From Akkermansiaceae bacterium UBA4589 (GTDB taxonomy: Bacteria; Verrucomicrobiota; Verrucomicrobiia; Verrucomicrobiales; Akkermansiaceae): DNA of 46,809 nt. This document shows positions 1-8,547 of this stretch, piece by piece. Position numbers and translations under genes: made by a program. The notes under the pieces were generated by a model. The model did no database searches. It worked only from the letters and a program-made list of their open reading frames with translations, and had not been told where the DNA came from. The first letter of the stretch is position 1. Each line of letters opens with the position of its first letter. The stretch is taken from assembly GCA_002387565.1 (NCBI GenBank), contig DGJT01000026.1:1-46809 (forward strand). The letters run 5' to 3'.

Positions 1-46
1 AAGTAGATACTTAACTTATTTATCCTAAATTAAGCTTACAAAAAAA

Positions 47-121
47 TGGTAGCAGGAGCGAGATTTGAACTCGCGACCAATGGATTATGATCCCACTGCT
101 CTACCACTGAGCTATCCTGCC
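47..121 (-). tRNA. tRNA with CAU anticodon (elongator Met, or Ile2)
   Basis: The minus strand folds into a complete tRNA: a 7-bp acceptor stem (one G-U at the 1-72 position), a D-arm, a seven-base anticodon loop reading CAU, a T-arm and an encoded 3' CCA. G1 pairs with U72, so it is not initiator tRNA-Met, which has an unpaired first base. The CAU anticodon leaves elongator Met or lysidine-modified Ile2; I cannot separate these by eye. It lies 19 bases downstream of tRNA-Ala on the same strand, so the two are probably co-transcribed. Confidence 0.93.
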
Positions 122-140
122 ATCTATTTTTTGTACTTTT

Positions 141-216
141 TGGTGGAGCATAGCGGATTTGAACCGCTGACCCCCTGCATGCCATGCAGGTGCTCTACCA
201 GCTGAGCTAATGCCCC
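141..216 (-). tRNA. tRNA-Ala (GGC anticodon)
   Basis: Complete 76-base cloverleaf on the minus strand with a GGC anticodon in a seven-base loop on a five-base G/C-rich stem, and an encoded CCA end. The acceptor stem contains the G3-U70 pair, the classical identity element for alanyl-tRNA synthetase, which confirms the alanine assignment. It lies upstream of the CAU tRNA and downstream of tsaD. Confidence 0.96.
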
Positions 217-265
217 TTTTAATAAAAGCTATCAGAGAACACCTCAAACAGGTTTCATCTAATAC

Positions 266-282
266 CTCTTTTGGGAAAAGAG
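266..282. repeat. Short hairpin between tsaD and tRNA-Ala
   Basis: A perfect 7-bp inverted repeat (CTCTTTT / AAAAGAG) around GGG. It lies downstream of tsaD and upstream of tRNA-Ala on the minus strand. It has no clear T-run after it, so it could be a weak tsaD terminator or part of the tRNA leader. Confidence 0.4.
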
Positions 283-345
283 TTCATGTAGTTAACCTAT
301 CTTAAATTCTGTTTCAAGACTATTTTATAAGTTTTTTTGACAGTT

Positions 346-1437
346 TTAAAAGCCAGAGAACCTTGGGTATATCCCCGCTTCTAAAGAGTCACTCTCCTGC
401 CCTGCTTGCTGGCGTAACCAAGCTGCGTAGGCAATCATCAGTGCGTTGTCTGTATTCAGCGCATTATCAGCGGTGAGCAGCTCTATGCCACGTTTACTCA
501 ATCGACTCTGCAATTGAGTGATGAGAGTTTTATTACAGGCGACACCGCCAGAAATAGCTACCACTGAGCGCTTGTGTTTCACCGCTGCAGCGAGGGTCTT
601 CTCAACCAAGACATCGATAATGGCCTGTTGAAATGAGGCGCAAATGTCATTGAGCACAGCTGGAGCTAATTGGAACTCTTGGTCACTCTCACCCGCTTGA
701 TGATTAGCCTTCTGTTCTCGTTGGTGTTTCTGCTCTTCTTTTTGTAAGGTGTAATACAAAGACGTCTTAAGCCCCGAAAACGAAAAACTATGCTGTTTAC
801 CCTCCTCCTTTTCGTGGAGCATCGAGCGTGGAAAATCATAAACCTGAGGGTTACCCAGCTTGGCAAGTTTTTCAATCTCTGGGCCTCCTGGGTAAGGCAA
901 CTTGAGCATACGTGCGCCCTTATCAAATGCCTCACCAGCAGCATCATCTACAGTCTGCCCAAAAATATGATACTGCCCTACACGCACAATATCGACGAGC
1001 ATCGTATGCCCACCTGAGACGACTAAGCCCATGGCTTGTTCGACTGGCTGAGATTTACCCAAGAATGGTGAGAGCAAATGCCCCTCCATGTGATTCATCG
1101 CGTAGTAGGTCTTACCACTGGAAACAGCGAGCATCTTGGCAGCACTATGTCCGATAAGTAACGAAGACGACAACCCAGGCCCTGCTGTGCCTGCAAATAC
1201 ATCAATATCCTGCAAGGTTACCCCCGCCTGCTCTAAAGCCATCTCTAACAGCGGTTTAAGCTGCTTAGTATGCTCACGCGATGCCAACTCTGGCACCACA
1301 CCACCGTAGACCTTATGAATATCAATCTGCGACGCCACACAATTAGCCAACACCTCAACCTCATTAGTATCAGAACAGCCACGAATAATCGCCACCGCCG
1401 TCTCATCACAAGAAGATTCTAAAGCCAGTATGAGCAT
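346..1437 (-). CDS. tsaD: tRNA threonylcarbamoyladenosine (t6A) transferase subunit TsaD
   Basis: TsaD transfers the threonylcarbamoyl group to A37 of tRNAs that read ANN codons, working with TsaB and TsaE in the cytoplasm. The 363-residue protein begins with LILALESSCDETAVA, the family N-terminus. It carries the metal-binding HMEGH motif (His116 and His120) and the SGGHTMLV and AISGGVACNK nucleotide-binding segments, and has normal family length. I chose the ATG at 1437 because a start 42 bases further upstream would add 14 residues absent from the family. tsaB lies at the other end of this window. Just downstream on the same strand are two tRNA genes. G+C content here is normal for the window, unlike the gene upstream. 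Confidence 0.96.
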   Translation of the reverse strand: MLILALESSCDETAVAIIRGCSDTNEVEVLANCVASQIDIHKVYGGVVPELASREHTKQLKPLLEMALEQAGVTLQDIDVFAGTAGPGLSSSLLIGHSAAKMLAVSSGKTYYAMNHMEGHLLSPFLGKSQPVEQAMGLVVSGGHTMLVDIVRVGQYHIFGQTVDDAAGEAFDKGARMLKLPYPGGPEIEKLAKLGNPQVYDFPRSMLHEKEEGKQHSFSFSGLKTSLYYTLQKEEQKHQREQKANHQAGESDQEFQLAPAVLNDICASFQQAIIDVLVEKTLAAAVKHKRSVVAISGGVACNKTLITQLQSRLSKRGIELLTADNALNTDNALMIAYAAWLRQQAGQESDSLEAGIYPRFSGF

Positions 1438-1439
1438 AG

Positions 1440-1469
1440 TTGAAAATGGAGAATGGATAATTGAAAATG
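1440..1469. repeat. Short direct repeat upstream of tsaD
   Basis: The motif TTGAAAATG occurs twice with a related GAGAATGG between, directly before the tsaD start codon. It resembles decayed purine-rich short dispersed repeats. It is also why an artefactual upstream start for tsaD stays open. Confidence 0.4.
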
Positions 1470-1567
1470 AGCTAAGCACTTTTAAATATGACTTAATAAC
1501 TAAATACTCAATCCTAAATGTGTAATCTGTTTACTAAAATAATAAACTTATATTACTTTACGCAGAA

Positions 1568-1583
1568 TCTAAAAGATTTTAGA
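1568..1583. promoter_or_regulatory. Palindrome just upstream of the GmrSD-like gene
   Basis: TCTAAAA and TTTTAGA face each other across two bases, ending 10 bases before the ATG at 1594. It could be an operator for a repressor or a small hairpin over the ribosome entry site. Role is inferred only from symmetry and position. Confidence 0.35.
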
Positions 1584-1593
1584 ATTTAAGAAA

Positions 1594-3348
1594 ATGAATA
1601 TTAAACCAAAAGATAAAAGTATAAAGTCTCTACTAATTTCAGGCAGTCAATTTACTATTCCAAGATTTCAAAGAGAATACTCTTGGGATAAAAAAAACTA
1701 TCAGGAATTTATTGACGATATGTTAAACTGTCTCTTTTTAAAAGAAGGAAAACTTGAACCAAAAAGCTACTTTCTTGGGACAATGCTTTTTATCGGGGAT
1801 TACTCTGATTCAAACAATAACGATAAATCTATATTCGTTATTGATGGACAACAAAGAATTACAACTATAACTATTCTTTTTTCTGCGCTGTCAGATAGAT
1901 TTCTTAGTATAAATGAGGAAGTATTAAGTGAACAAGTGTTTAGATATATTATGACCCAAAATGATGATGGAGAGGATGTTAGAGTTCTTGAAAGCAAAAC
2001 GCATTACCCTTACTTTTCATTTTACATACAAGATCGAGAAAAGAAAGATGTTCAAGAAACATCAACCGAGGAGGAGGAATGTATAAAAGACTCTTTTGAC
2101 TATCTATATAGCAGGTTGGATGAAAAAAACTTGAGGTCTTATTTAAAGAAAAAGTTAGGTAATGATAATGTAGATCAGCTAAGCTATGTGGAAATACTTA
2201 AAGCCATTAGAGATCAAGTTTTAGGAACGATTTTCATTTCAATATCGACTCCTGACAAGGATAACGCTAACATGATTTTTGAGATCCTAAATGCCAAAGG
2301 GAAAAAATTATCTCATGTAGATTTAATAAAGAATAAAATTTTCGAAGTCGTCGATGAAAAAGGATCTGCTGACTTTGCTGAAGTAAAATGGGCCGACATT
2401 AAGGAATTACTTATATCCAGAAAAGAAACAGTAGGACTAGCCACATTTTATAGACATTTTTGGATTTCAACTTATAAAAAGTCCTCCGGTACAAAGTTAT
2501 ATGACGATTTCTTAAAAGAAATAAACCCGAAGAAAAGAGATCGATATAAGGATTTTCTTTTAGAGATAGAAGATAATGCAAAGGATTACATTAAAATTCT
2601 AAATCCAAGGAGAGAAGATTATGACAATAAAAGGCAACACTTTTGGCTTGTCCAAAGCTTGAACGTGTTAATGAACTATTTTAATATTGTTCAAGTTAGA
2701 ATTGCTTTGCTTGCACTATTTAAAGTAAAAGAAGAAAAAAATATTTCAACTAAGAAGTTTAAAGAAACAATTCAATACCTTGAAAACTTTCATTTTGCAT
2801 ATAACGCTATTGTATCAGGTAGAGCAAGTAAATTTGAAACCATCTATGCTAAGTTTGCAATTAGTTTAAGGAAATGCAAAAATCAATCAGAATCTCATGC
2901 TAAAATTGATGACTTACTAATTAAGCCTCTAAATAAGTTATTTCCTGATTTTGAGCAGTTTTCAAACGGCTTTAAATCTCTTACTTTTACTAAAAAAGTA
3001 AAACCAAGTAATGTCAAAACGAAATATGCCATACAAAAATTGAATGCTCTATTTGAAGGAGAGGAAGTATTTTCCGATATAGCTAGTATTGAGCATATTA
3101 TTCCTGAGACAAAAGGAGAAAACGCTTCTAACATTGGGAACTTAATTCTATTAGAAGAGAAACTTAATGGAGAAGCAGGTGACTTAAGCTACTTTGAAAA
3201 AAAGGAATTCTATAATTCTTCATCATTTTTGTGGATGAATAAATTCATCAAAGATCATGAATCTTGGGAGGTAGAAAATATTGAACCAAGAGCAGAAAAG
3301 CTAGCAAAAAAATACTATCAAGAAATTTTAAAGCAGGAAATTAAATAA
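1594..3348 (+). CDS. GmrSD-like DUF262/DUF1524 protein, probable anti-phage nuclease
   Basis: This 584-residue protein has the DUF262 (GmrS/ParB-like) signature: IPRFQREYSW at residues 22-31, and FVIDGQQRIT at 81-90 with the conserved DGQQR that binds and cleaves nucleotide. Near the C-terminus, EHIIPE around residues 500-505 followed by NIGNLILLEEKLN fits the HNH-type DUF1524 (GmrD) nuclease. Single-chain GmrSD enzymes are type IV restriction systems that cut DNA with modified cytosines; other DUF262 proteins act in different defence systems, so the target is not certain. It is solitary, on the strand opposite to its neighbours, and roughly 30% G+C against about 50% in tsaD, which points to horizontal acquisition. 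No partner gene is adjacent. Confidence 0.85.
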   Translation: MNIKPKDKSIKSLLISGSQFTIPRFQREYSWDKKNYQEFIDDMLNCLFLKEGKLEPKSYFLGTMLFIGDYSDSNNNDKSIFVIDGQQRITTITILFSALSDRFLSINEEVLSEQVFRYIMTQNDDGEDVRVLESKTHYPYFSFYIQDREKKDVQETSTEEEECIKDSFDYLYSRLDEKNLRSYLKKKLGNDNVDQLSYVEILKAIRDQVLGTIFISISTPDKDNANMIFEILNAKGKKLSHVDLIKNKIFEVVDEKGSADFAEVKWADIKELLISRKETVGLATFYRHFWISTYKKSSGTKLYDDFLKEINPKKRDRYKDFLLEIEDNAKDYIKILNPRREDYDNKRQHFWLVQSLNVLMNYFNIVQVRIALLALFKVKEEKNISTKKFKETIQYLENFHFAYNAIVSGRASKFETIYAKFAISLRKCKNQSESHAKIDDLLIKPLNKLFPDFEQFSNGFKSLTFTKKVKPSNVKTKYAIQKLNALFEGEEVFSDIASIEHIIPETKGENASNIGNLILLEEKLNGEAGDLSYFEKKEFYNSSSFLWMNKFIKDHESWEVENIEPRAEKLAKKYYQEILKQEIK

Positions 3349-3542
3349 GCTAAAGTTATCCAAAAGCGTTTAGATTGCTTGAGCTACGAGGCTTTCAAGG
3401 GCTGGCTGACTGCAACCCTTCCTCATGTCGTAGACATGCAATCCGCAGAGCGTGGAGCATAGCGACAGGATAAATACCTACTGCCATGCCCGTGGGAAAC
3501 GAAGTAGATTGAGTGATATAAACGCTTAATCAATAAGAAAGC
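3349..3542. other. G+C-richer gap with short inverted repeats
   Basis: No convincing gene. This 194-base gap is richer in G+C than the gene to its left and holds short inverted repeats, for example CATGTC-gta-GACATG at 3424-3438 and AAGGG/CCCTT around 3398-3421. It could be a dispersed repeat remnant or a boundary of the acquired GmrSD-like gene. Confidence 0.35.
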
Positions 3543-4829
3543 TTAGATAGCTTTCTTATCCTTTACTTCGGTAACATACTCCGGCTCTGCTTGGTCGTTG
3601 ATAACAGCCTTGGTAATGACAACCTCCGTCACATCCTGCTTGTCAGGTATGCTGTAGAGCGGCTCTTGCAAAGCTTTTTCCAAAATACGGCGTAGTCCAC
3701 GTGCTCCCATTTTTTGTTTGACGGCTTTTTCGGCAATGGCTCGAATAGCGTCAATTTCAAAGGTGAGGATGACTCCTTGCATGTTGAAGAGTTGTTGGAA
3801 TTGCTTGATAAGCGCGTTTTTAGGATCGGTTAGGATGCGTACGAGATCATCGACCTTTAGCTCTTGTAATGAAGTGATAACAGGGATACGGCCGATGAAT
3901 TCTGGAATGAGACCAAACTTGAGTAGATCTTCGGATTCGATATCTAGCTCGACTTGTTTGTCTTGCTTGTTGGTTTCGATTTTTGCCTGATCAGCAATCG
4001 CGTTGAAACCTAGTCCTGCTGAACCTTGGCGTTTTTCGACGATTTCGTCCATGCCTACAAAAGCACCTGAACAGATAAAGAGGATGTTCTCAGTGTTGAC
4101 CTGAATATACTCTTCGTTAGGATGTTTACGCCCCCCTTTTGGTGGGACGTTACAGGTGGTGCCTTCTAAAATTTTGAGGAGGGCTTGTTGCACCCCTTCG
4201 CCTGAGACGTCACGGGTGATGGAGACGTTCTCGGTTTTGCGTCCGATTTTGTCGATTTCATCAACGTAGATGATACCTTTCTCAGCACGTGAGATGTCAA
4301 ACTCTGAGACTTGTAAGAGTCTAAGGATGATGTTTTCCACGTCTTCGCCAACATAACCTGCCTCGGTTAGAGTGGTGGCGTCTACAATACAAAATGGCAC
4401 GTCTAGGACACGAGCTAAGGTCTTGGCTAGTAGGGTCTTACCTGAACCTGTAGGCCCTACGAGGAGGACGTTGGATTTTTCGATTTCGACATCGCTGTAC
4501 TCGTTATCTAGTTCAACTTGTTTTTGGTGTTCAAGGCGTTGGTAGTGGTTGTAGAGAGCTACAGCTAAAGTGCGTTTGGCCTTGGATTGTCCAATCACGT
4601 AATCATCGAGTTCGGCTACAAGCTCACTAGGTGTGGGCATGTCTAGCCATTCCTCTTCGTCGTTGTCTTCTACTTGATTAAATTGGCGCGCATTATCCTT
4701 GATAATGTTGTAGCACATTTCTGTACAGAATCCGCAGATAAAGCCGTCTTGTCCTGCGATAAATTGCCCTGCTTCTTCGGGTGCTTTACCACAAAAAGAA
4801 CAACATTGTGTAGTTTCTTTTTTGCTCAT
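3543..4829 (-). CDS. clpX: ATP-dependent Clp protease ATP-binding subunit ClpX
   Basis: AAA+ unfoldase that delivers substrates to ClpP. The 428 residues start with the N-terminal zinc-binding domain, with Cys10, Cys13, Cys32 and Cys35 in the spacing of the family. Walker A GPTGSGKT lies at 125-132, the substrate-gripping pore loop GYVG at 158-161, and Walker B IIYVDE at 186-191. The ClpP-docking loop has LGF within RQGSAGLGFNA. I place the start at the ATG at 4829; a longer frame adds 20 residues not seen in ClpX. It is the last gene of the conserved order tig-clpP-clpX. Confidence 0.98.
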   Translation of the reverse strand: MSKKETTQCCSFCGKAPEEAGQFIAGQDGFICGFCTEMCYNIIKDNARQFNQVEDNDEEEWLDMPTPSELVAELDDYVIGQSKAKRTLAVALYNHYQRLEHQKQVELDNEYSDVEIEKSNVLLVGPTGSGKTLLAKTLARVLDVPFCIVDATTLTEAGYVGEDVENIILRLLQVSEFDISRAEKGIIYVDEIDKIGRKTENVSITRDVSGEGVQQALLKILEGTTCNVPPKGGRKHPNEEYIQVNTENILFICSGAFVGMDEIVEKRQGSAGLGFNAIADQAKIETNKQDKQVELDIESEDLLKFGLIPEFIGRIPVITSLQELKVDDLVRILTDPKNALIKQFQQLFNMQGVILTFEIDAIRAIAEKAVKQKMGARGLRRILEKALQEPLYSIPDKQDVTEVVITKAVINDQAEPEYVTEVKDKKAI

Positions 4830-4921
4830 GATGATGAAAGGAGTTGAGACTAAAGCATGAAGCTTTAGCCTATAGTTTAATTTAAACACTAACCGTAGTC
4901 ACTACGGTTTTTAGTTTTTAA

Positions 4922-5548
4922 TTATTTAGAACCTAGGACACGGTCAACTAAACCGTAAGCACAGGCTTCTTCTGCGCTCATGTAGTTATCTCTGTCTGCG
5001 TCTTTCTCGATCTGCTTTTCTGTCTTACCTGTGTGGTGAGAGAGAATTTTGTTGAGACGACCTTTGAGATTGTACATGAAACCTACGGTACGTTCTACAT
5101 CAGCAGCGGTACCTTGGGCACCACCTGATACTTGGTGTATCATGACGTGGGCGTTAGGTAGGCAATGTCTCTTGCCTTTAGTGCCTGCATTGAGCAATAC
5201 AGCACCCATAGAGGCTGCAATACCGATACAATAAGTATTCACATCACAAGTGAGGAACTGCATCGTGTCATAAATGGCAAGACCAGCAGTCACTGAACCA
5301 CCTGGAGAGTTAATATATAAATGGATATCTTTGTCAGGGTCTTGCATCTGCAGGAAGAGCATCTGAGCAATGATAGAGTTAGCCACACCATCATCGACAC
5401 CTGTACCAAGAAAGATGATTCTGTCTTTTAACAGGCGTGAATAAATATCGTACGCTCTTTCACCTCTGCCATCTTTTTCGATAACAGTAGGAATATAGTA
5501 GCTATTTTCTATAGTGTCGGCAGAGTTATTATGAGGAGTGATATTCAT
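4922..5548 (-). CDS. clpP: ATP-dependent Clp protease proteolytic subunit ClpP
   Basis: Serine protease that forms the barrel of ClpXP. The 208-residue protein shows the full catalytic triad: Ser113 in GIAASMGAVLL, His138 in HVMIHQ and Asp187 in ADRDNYM. The NSPGGSVTAG strand segment around residue 80 is typical. A short N-terminal propeptide-like extension precedes the mature fold. Between tig and clpX on the same strand, with gaps of 38 and 92 bases, so the three are likely one operon. Confidence 0.98.
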   Translation of the reverse strand: MNITPHNNSADTIENSYYIPTVIEKDGRGERAYDIYSRLLKDRIIFLGTGVDDGVANSIIAQMLFLQMQDPDKDIHLYINSPGGSVTAGLAIYDTMQFLTCDVNTYCIGIAASMGAVLLNAGTKGKRHCLPNAHVMIHQVSGGAQGTAADVERTVGFMYNLKGRLNKILSHHTGKTEKQIEKDADRDNYMSAEEACAYGLVDRVLGSK

Positions 5549-5586
5549 AGTGATAAAAAGTGTGGTTAAAGAGTATTGAGCGTTAG

Positions 5587-6933
5587 TTACGCTTCTACAG
5601 TTTCTTCAACTTTTGGTTGAATCTCTGTAATTTTCGCTTGTTCAATTAAAAAGGCAAGCGTTTTATCAATACCCATGCGATATCTTAACGATTCTAAGCG
5701 TTGTGATTGTTGATATTCTTTGATGAGCTCACCTAAGTCCTTTTGAGTGGCTTGCGCCTCTTGTTGCAGTTGTCCCATGATTTCTTCTTGGGTGACTTCG
5801 ATATTTTCAACCTTGGCAATTTTTTGCAAGATGAATGAGGTTTTAAGTCTATCCTTGGCCTGCTCTCCTGCGTTAGCGAGGATTTGCTCTTGCTGCTCTT
5901 TGATTGCGGCTTCGTCTAATCCGTATTGGTAACCTTGTTGGATTGTTTCGTTAGCAATATTTTGGGTTTCTTCTTTGACGAGGCTTTCTGGCAACTCAAT
6001 CTCTACTTGGTCAAGGAGTTGTTTGACTATCTTGTCGCTCTTTTGTTGAAACACTTTGGCTTTTTTGTCGCCTTGTAAGTATTCTTTCATTTTGTCTTTG
6101 AGCTCTTGGATGGTGGCTTCTTCGCCGAGAGTTTTCTTGGCTAGAGTGTCATCAAGGTCAGGGATATGCTCCTCTTGGATATCTTTGAGCTCTACTTTAA
6201 AGTCTACGACTTTGCCGCGGGCTTCTTCGATGGCGAATTCATCACTGAGTGTGACTTGTACTTCTTTAGTTTCACCGACTTTAAGACCAATGATGGCTTT
6301 GGCGAGTTCAGGAAGCATGGTGTTCTTGTCGTCATTGATATGTAACCAGTAACCTTCTGAACCTGTTAAGAATGGGATGTCTTTGCCTATGGCTTCTTCG
6401 ATACTTTTGCCTTCGATGCTACCTGAGTAGTCGATAATAGCACAAAGTCCTTCTTCTAATTCAGTTTTTTCACTTGGGTCAAATTGAGCAAGGTTCTTTT
6501 GTAAGCCTTGGAGTGAGGTATCTAACTCTTCGTCTGTAACTTCATCAGAAGTGGCTTCAATAGAGATGCCTTTGTATTCAGGAAGTTCGAACTCTGGAGA
6601 AGTGATACAGGTAATTTCAATATGAAAATCACCATTGTCTTTCCAGTCTAAGGTATCTGGTGCGTTGAATCTGAGAATATCTAACTCTTTCTCTTTGATA
6701 GCTTGTTGCACACCTTGACTGATAAGACGTTGTGATAATTCTTCTTTAATTTCTTTTTCAAACTTTTTAGCGACAAGAGCTTCTGGAGCTTTTCCTGGTC
6801 TAAAGCCTTGGATTTTAGCTTGGTTTTTAAAACCGCTAACAAGTTGTTTGTGTTCTTTAGCAACAACATCACTAGGGACTGTTACAGAAATTTTTGAAAT
6901 CGATTCGGGTTGGTTTTCAACAACAATATTCAT
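5587..6933 (-). CDS. tig: Trigger factor, ribosome-associated chaperone
   Basis: Trigger factor binds the ribosome exit tunnel and shields nascent chains. The 448-residue protein has the N-terminal ribosome-binding domain with the signature GFRPGKAP around residues 44-51, a central FKBP-like peptidyl-prolyl isomerase region, and a long helical C-terminal chaperone region rich in Gln, Glu and Lys. The start at 6933 gives MNIVVENQPESISK, which matches the family; a longer frame adds 20 unlikely residues. It heads the tig-clpP-clpX operon and is divergent from the FHA-domain gene. Confidence 0.96.
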   Translation of the reverse strand: MNIVVENQPESISKISVTVPSDVVAKEHKQLVSGFKNQAKIQGFRPGKAPEALVAKKFEKEIKEELSQRLISQGVQQAIKEKELDILRFNAPDTLDWKDNGDFHIEITCITSPEFELPEYKGISIEATSDEVTDEELDTSLQGLQKNLAQFDPSEKTELEEGLCAIIDYSGSIEGKSIEEAIGKDIPFLTGSEGYWLHINDDKNTMLPELAKAIIGLKVGETKEVQVTLSDEFAIEEARGKVVDFKVELKDIQEEHIPDLDDTLAKKTLGEEATIQELKDKMKEYLQGDKKAKVFQQKSDKIVKQLLDQVEIELPESLVKEETQNIANETIQQGYQYGLDEAAIKEQQEQILANAGEQAKDRLKTSFILQKIAKVENIEVTQEEIMGQLQQEAQATQKDLGELIKEYQQSQRLESLRYRMGIDKTLAFLIEQAKITEIQPKVEETVEA

Positions 6934-7077
6934 AGGGTAAATCTTTATTAATATAAGGAAGTGAAAACTATCTCGCCTCCTAGTAAATATCAAGCTTTTA
7001 ATATCATTCGTAGATAAGCGCGCTTGAGCCCTCTATTTTATCTTGTTTTTTAAATTATTTTCTCCTAGTGTTTTGCG

Positions 7078-7878
7078 ATGGCAACTCTCTATACTCTCCA
7101 CCCTGACTTACCTGAGCAAGAATTCTGGTTTGACCCTACGACTGTAGATATCATTATAGGTTCTGACCCAAGTTGCCAAGTGGTTGTTAATCATCCAACT
7201 ATCGCTCCTCAGCATACTAGAATTGTTCAACATGAAGGCTATGTGTGGGTGCAAGACTTAGAGACCAGTTTTGGCACTTACAAACATGGTGAAGCCATTA
7301 GTTCCGTTTATCTAGAAACAGAAAAGTCTTATCATTTTACTTTAGGTCAAGTTGAGCTGATTATCTTTTTAAATCACAAGGATCAGACCATCCAACAAAC
7401 TCAGCCTGTTCAGGGAAATACACTACGAAGTAAACTACTCGTAGGTAATCAACAAACCGTAGCTCAATCGACGGTTCAACCGGTGGTACAACCTGCAGCT
7501 GCAGTTATTCATAGTCAAATTCAAAATCAGACGGCTCACCAAGTAGATCAAGCTCAACAGTTACAAGCTGCAGCACTAAAACGAGCTCAAATTAGAAAGA
7601 AGAAAAAATCATCAGGAGGCGCAGGATTTTTTATCTTCATTTTAGCTATCGTGGCTTTTGCAGCTGGACTCTATTTTAAACATGAGCAACTTGGCACAGG
7701 ACAAAACCTTCTACATGCTATTCAAGAGCCAGCCAAGCACTATGAATTAATAGAGGGAATTACTGAAGCTAGCGAAGCCGCTTCTAAGGAAAATAAAAAA
7801 GCTAAAAAAGAAGCTAAGCAACAGGCTGAAAATTCAATGGATTCAATGGATTCAATGGATTCAATGATGATGCAATAA
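7078..7878 (+). CDS. FHA-domain protein with one membrane segment
   Basis: A 266-residue protein. Residues 1-100 form a forkhead-associated domain, with IIIGSDPSCQVVVNHPTIAPQHTRI and a later DLETSFGTYKHGE; FHA domains bind phosphothreonine peptides. A Gln-rich linker (about 105-170) and a basic stretch RKKKK lead to one transmembrane helix at about 183-200, so the FHA domain should face the cytoplasm. The C-terminal tail is Lys/Ala/Glu-rich and ends in a Ser-Met-Asp repeat encoded by nearly four copies of a 9-base unit. No kinase gene is nearby, so its partner is unknown. It ends 12 bases before lipB and may be its operon leader. Confidence 0.85.
   Translation: MATLYTLHPDLPEQEFWFDPTTVDIIIGSDPSCQVVVNHPTIAPQHTRIVQHEGYVWVQDLETSFGTYKHGEAISSVYLETEKSYHFTLGQVELIIFLNHKDQTIQQTQPVQGNTLRSKLLVGNQQTVAQSTVQPVVQPAAAVIHSQIQNQTAHQVDQAQQLQAAALKRAQIRKKKKSSGGAGFFIFILAIVAFAAGLYFKHEQLGTGQNLLHAIQEPAKHYELIEGITEASEAASKENKKAKKEAKQQAENSMDSMDSMDSMMMQ
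7832..7866 (+). repeat. Tandem 9-base repeat in the FHA gene
   Basis: Three complete copies of ATTCAATGG followed by an eight-base partial copy, encoding the SMD repeat at the protein's C-terminus. Because the unit is nine bases, slippage would change length without breaking the frame. Confidence 0.9.
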
Positions 7879-7890
7879 AATCATCTATTT

Positions 7891-8547
7891 ATGAAATCTG
7901 AGTTATTCAAGTCTACCTACTTAGAAGGCTTACAAGATTACTCTACATTACTAGATTTACAGCTTGCTACGATTCAGTCCATTAGAGAGCAAGATGCTTC
8001 TAATACATTATTCCTACTAGAACATAAACCCATTTACACCATGGGCAGTCAAAGAGATCAGAGCTCTTTGCGAGATAGCAACCTCTTACCCCATCCTGTT
8101 TATCAAATTCAGCGCGGTGGTGAAGCAACCTATCATGGACCAGGTCAGTTAGTGGGTTACCCTATTTTAAACCTAAAAGGCATCAAGCAAGATTTACATC
8201 TCTATTTAAGAGCTATAGAAGAGTCTCTCATTCTAACCTGTGAGGTTTTTGGGGTTCCGGCTCAGAGAAAAGAAGGATTCACTGGTGTATGGGTAAGAAA
8301 CAAGAAAATGGCCTCCATTGGAGTTGGTGTGAAACAGTGGATTAGTTATCACGGTTTTGCGATTAATATTACTCCAGAATCATTAAATGGATTTATGTGG
8401 ATCACTCCTTGTGGCATTGATGAGGTTCAGATGACTTGCCTTAATGATGAACTGCCCTCTGAGGTTCCAGCTATAACCACTCATGAGTTTGCCAGTAAAT
8501 TCACACCTATTTTTGAACAAGAATTGATTAAACTTAAACATTCATGA
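7891..8547 (+). CDS. lipB: Octanoyltransferase LipB (lipoate biosynthesis)
   Basis: LipB transfers octanoyl from acyl carrier protein to lipoyl domains such as the E2 subunits of pyruvate and 2-oxoglutarate dehydrogenases. The 218 residues show the family signature RGGEATYHGPGQLVGYP at 75-91, the acyl-accepting Cys174 in ITPCGI and the catalytic Lys139 in KKMASIGVGV. Length is typical. No lipA is in the window. Its stop overlaps the start of the carboxypeptidase gene (ATGA), which suggests translational coupling. A lipoate pathway fits the nearby sucCD genes, but that link is only by context. Confidence 0.95.
   Translation: MKSELFKSTYLEGLQDYSTLLDLQLATIQSIREQDASNTLFLLEHKPIYTMGSQRDQSSLRDSNLLPHPVYQIQRGGEATYHGPGQLVGYPILNLKGIKQDLHLYLRAIEESLILTCEVFGVPAQRKEGFTGVWVRNKKMASIGVGVKQWISYHGFAINITPESLNGFMWITPCGIDEVQMTCLNDELPSEVPAITTHEFASKFTPIFEQELIKLKHS

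Noticed and set aside
47..121. Initiator tRNA-fMet for the CAU tRNA
   Set aside because: The first base pairs with the 72nd (G-U), unlike initiator tRNA.
6950..6990. AGGAGG-like string upstream of tig on the minus strand
   Set aside because: It lies about 50 bases before the tig start, too far to be a ribosome-binding site.
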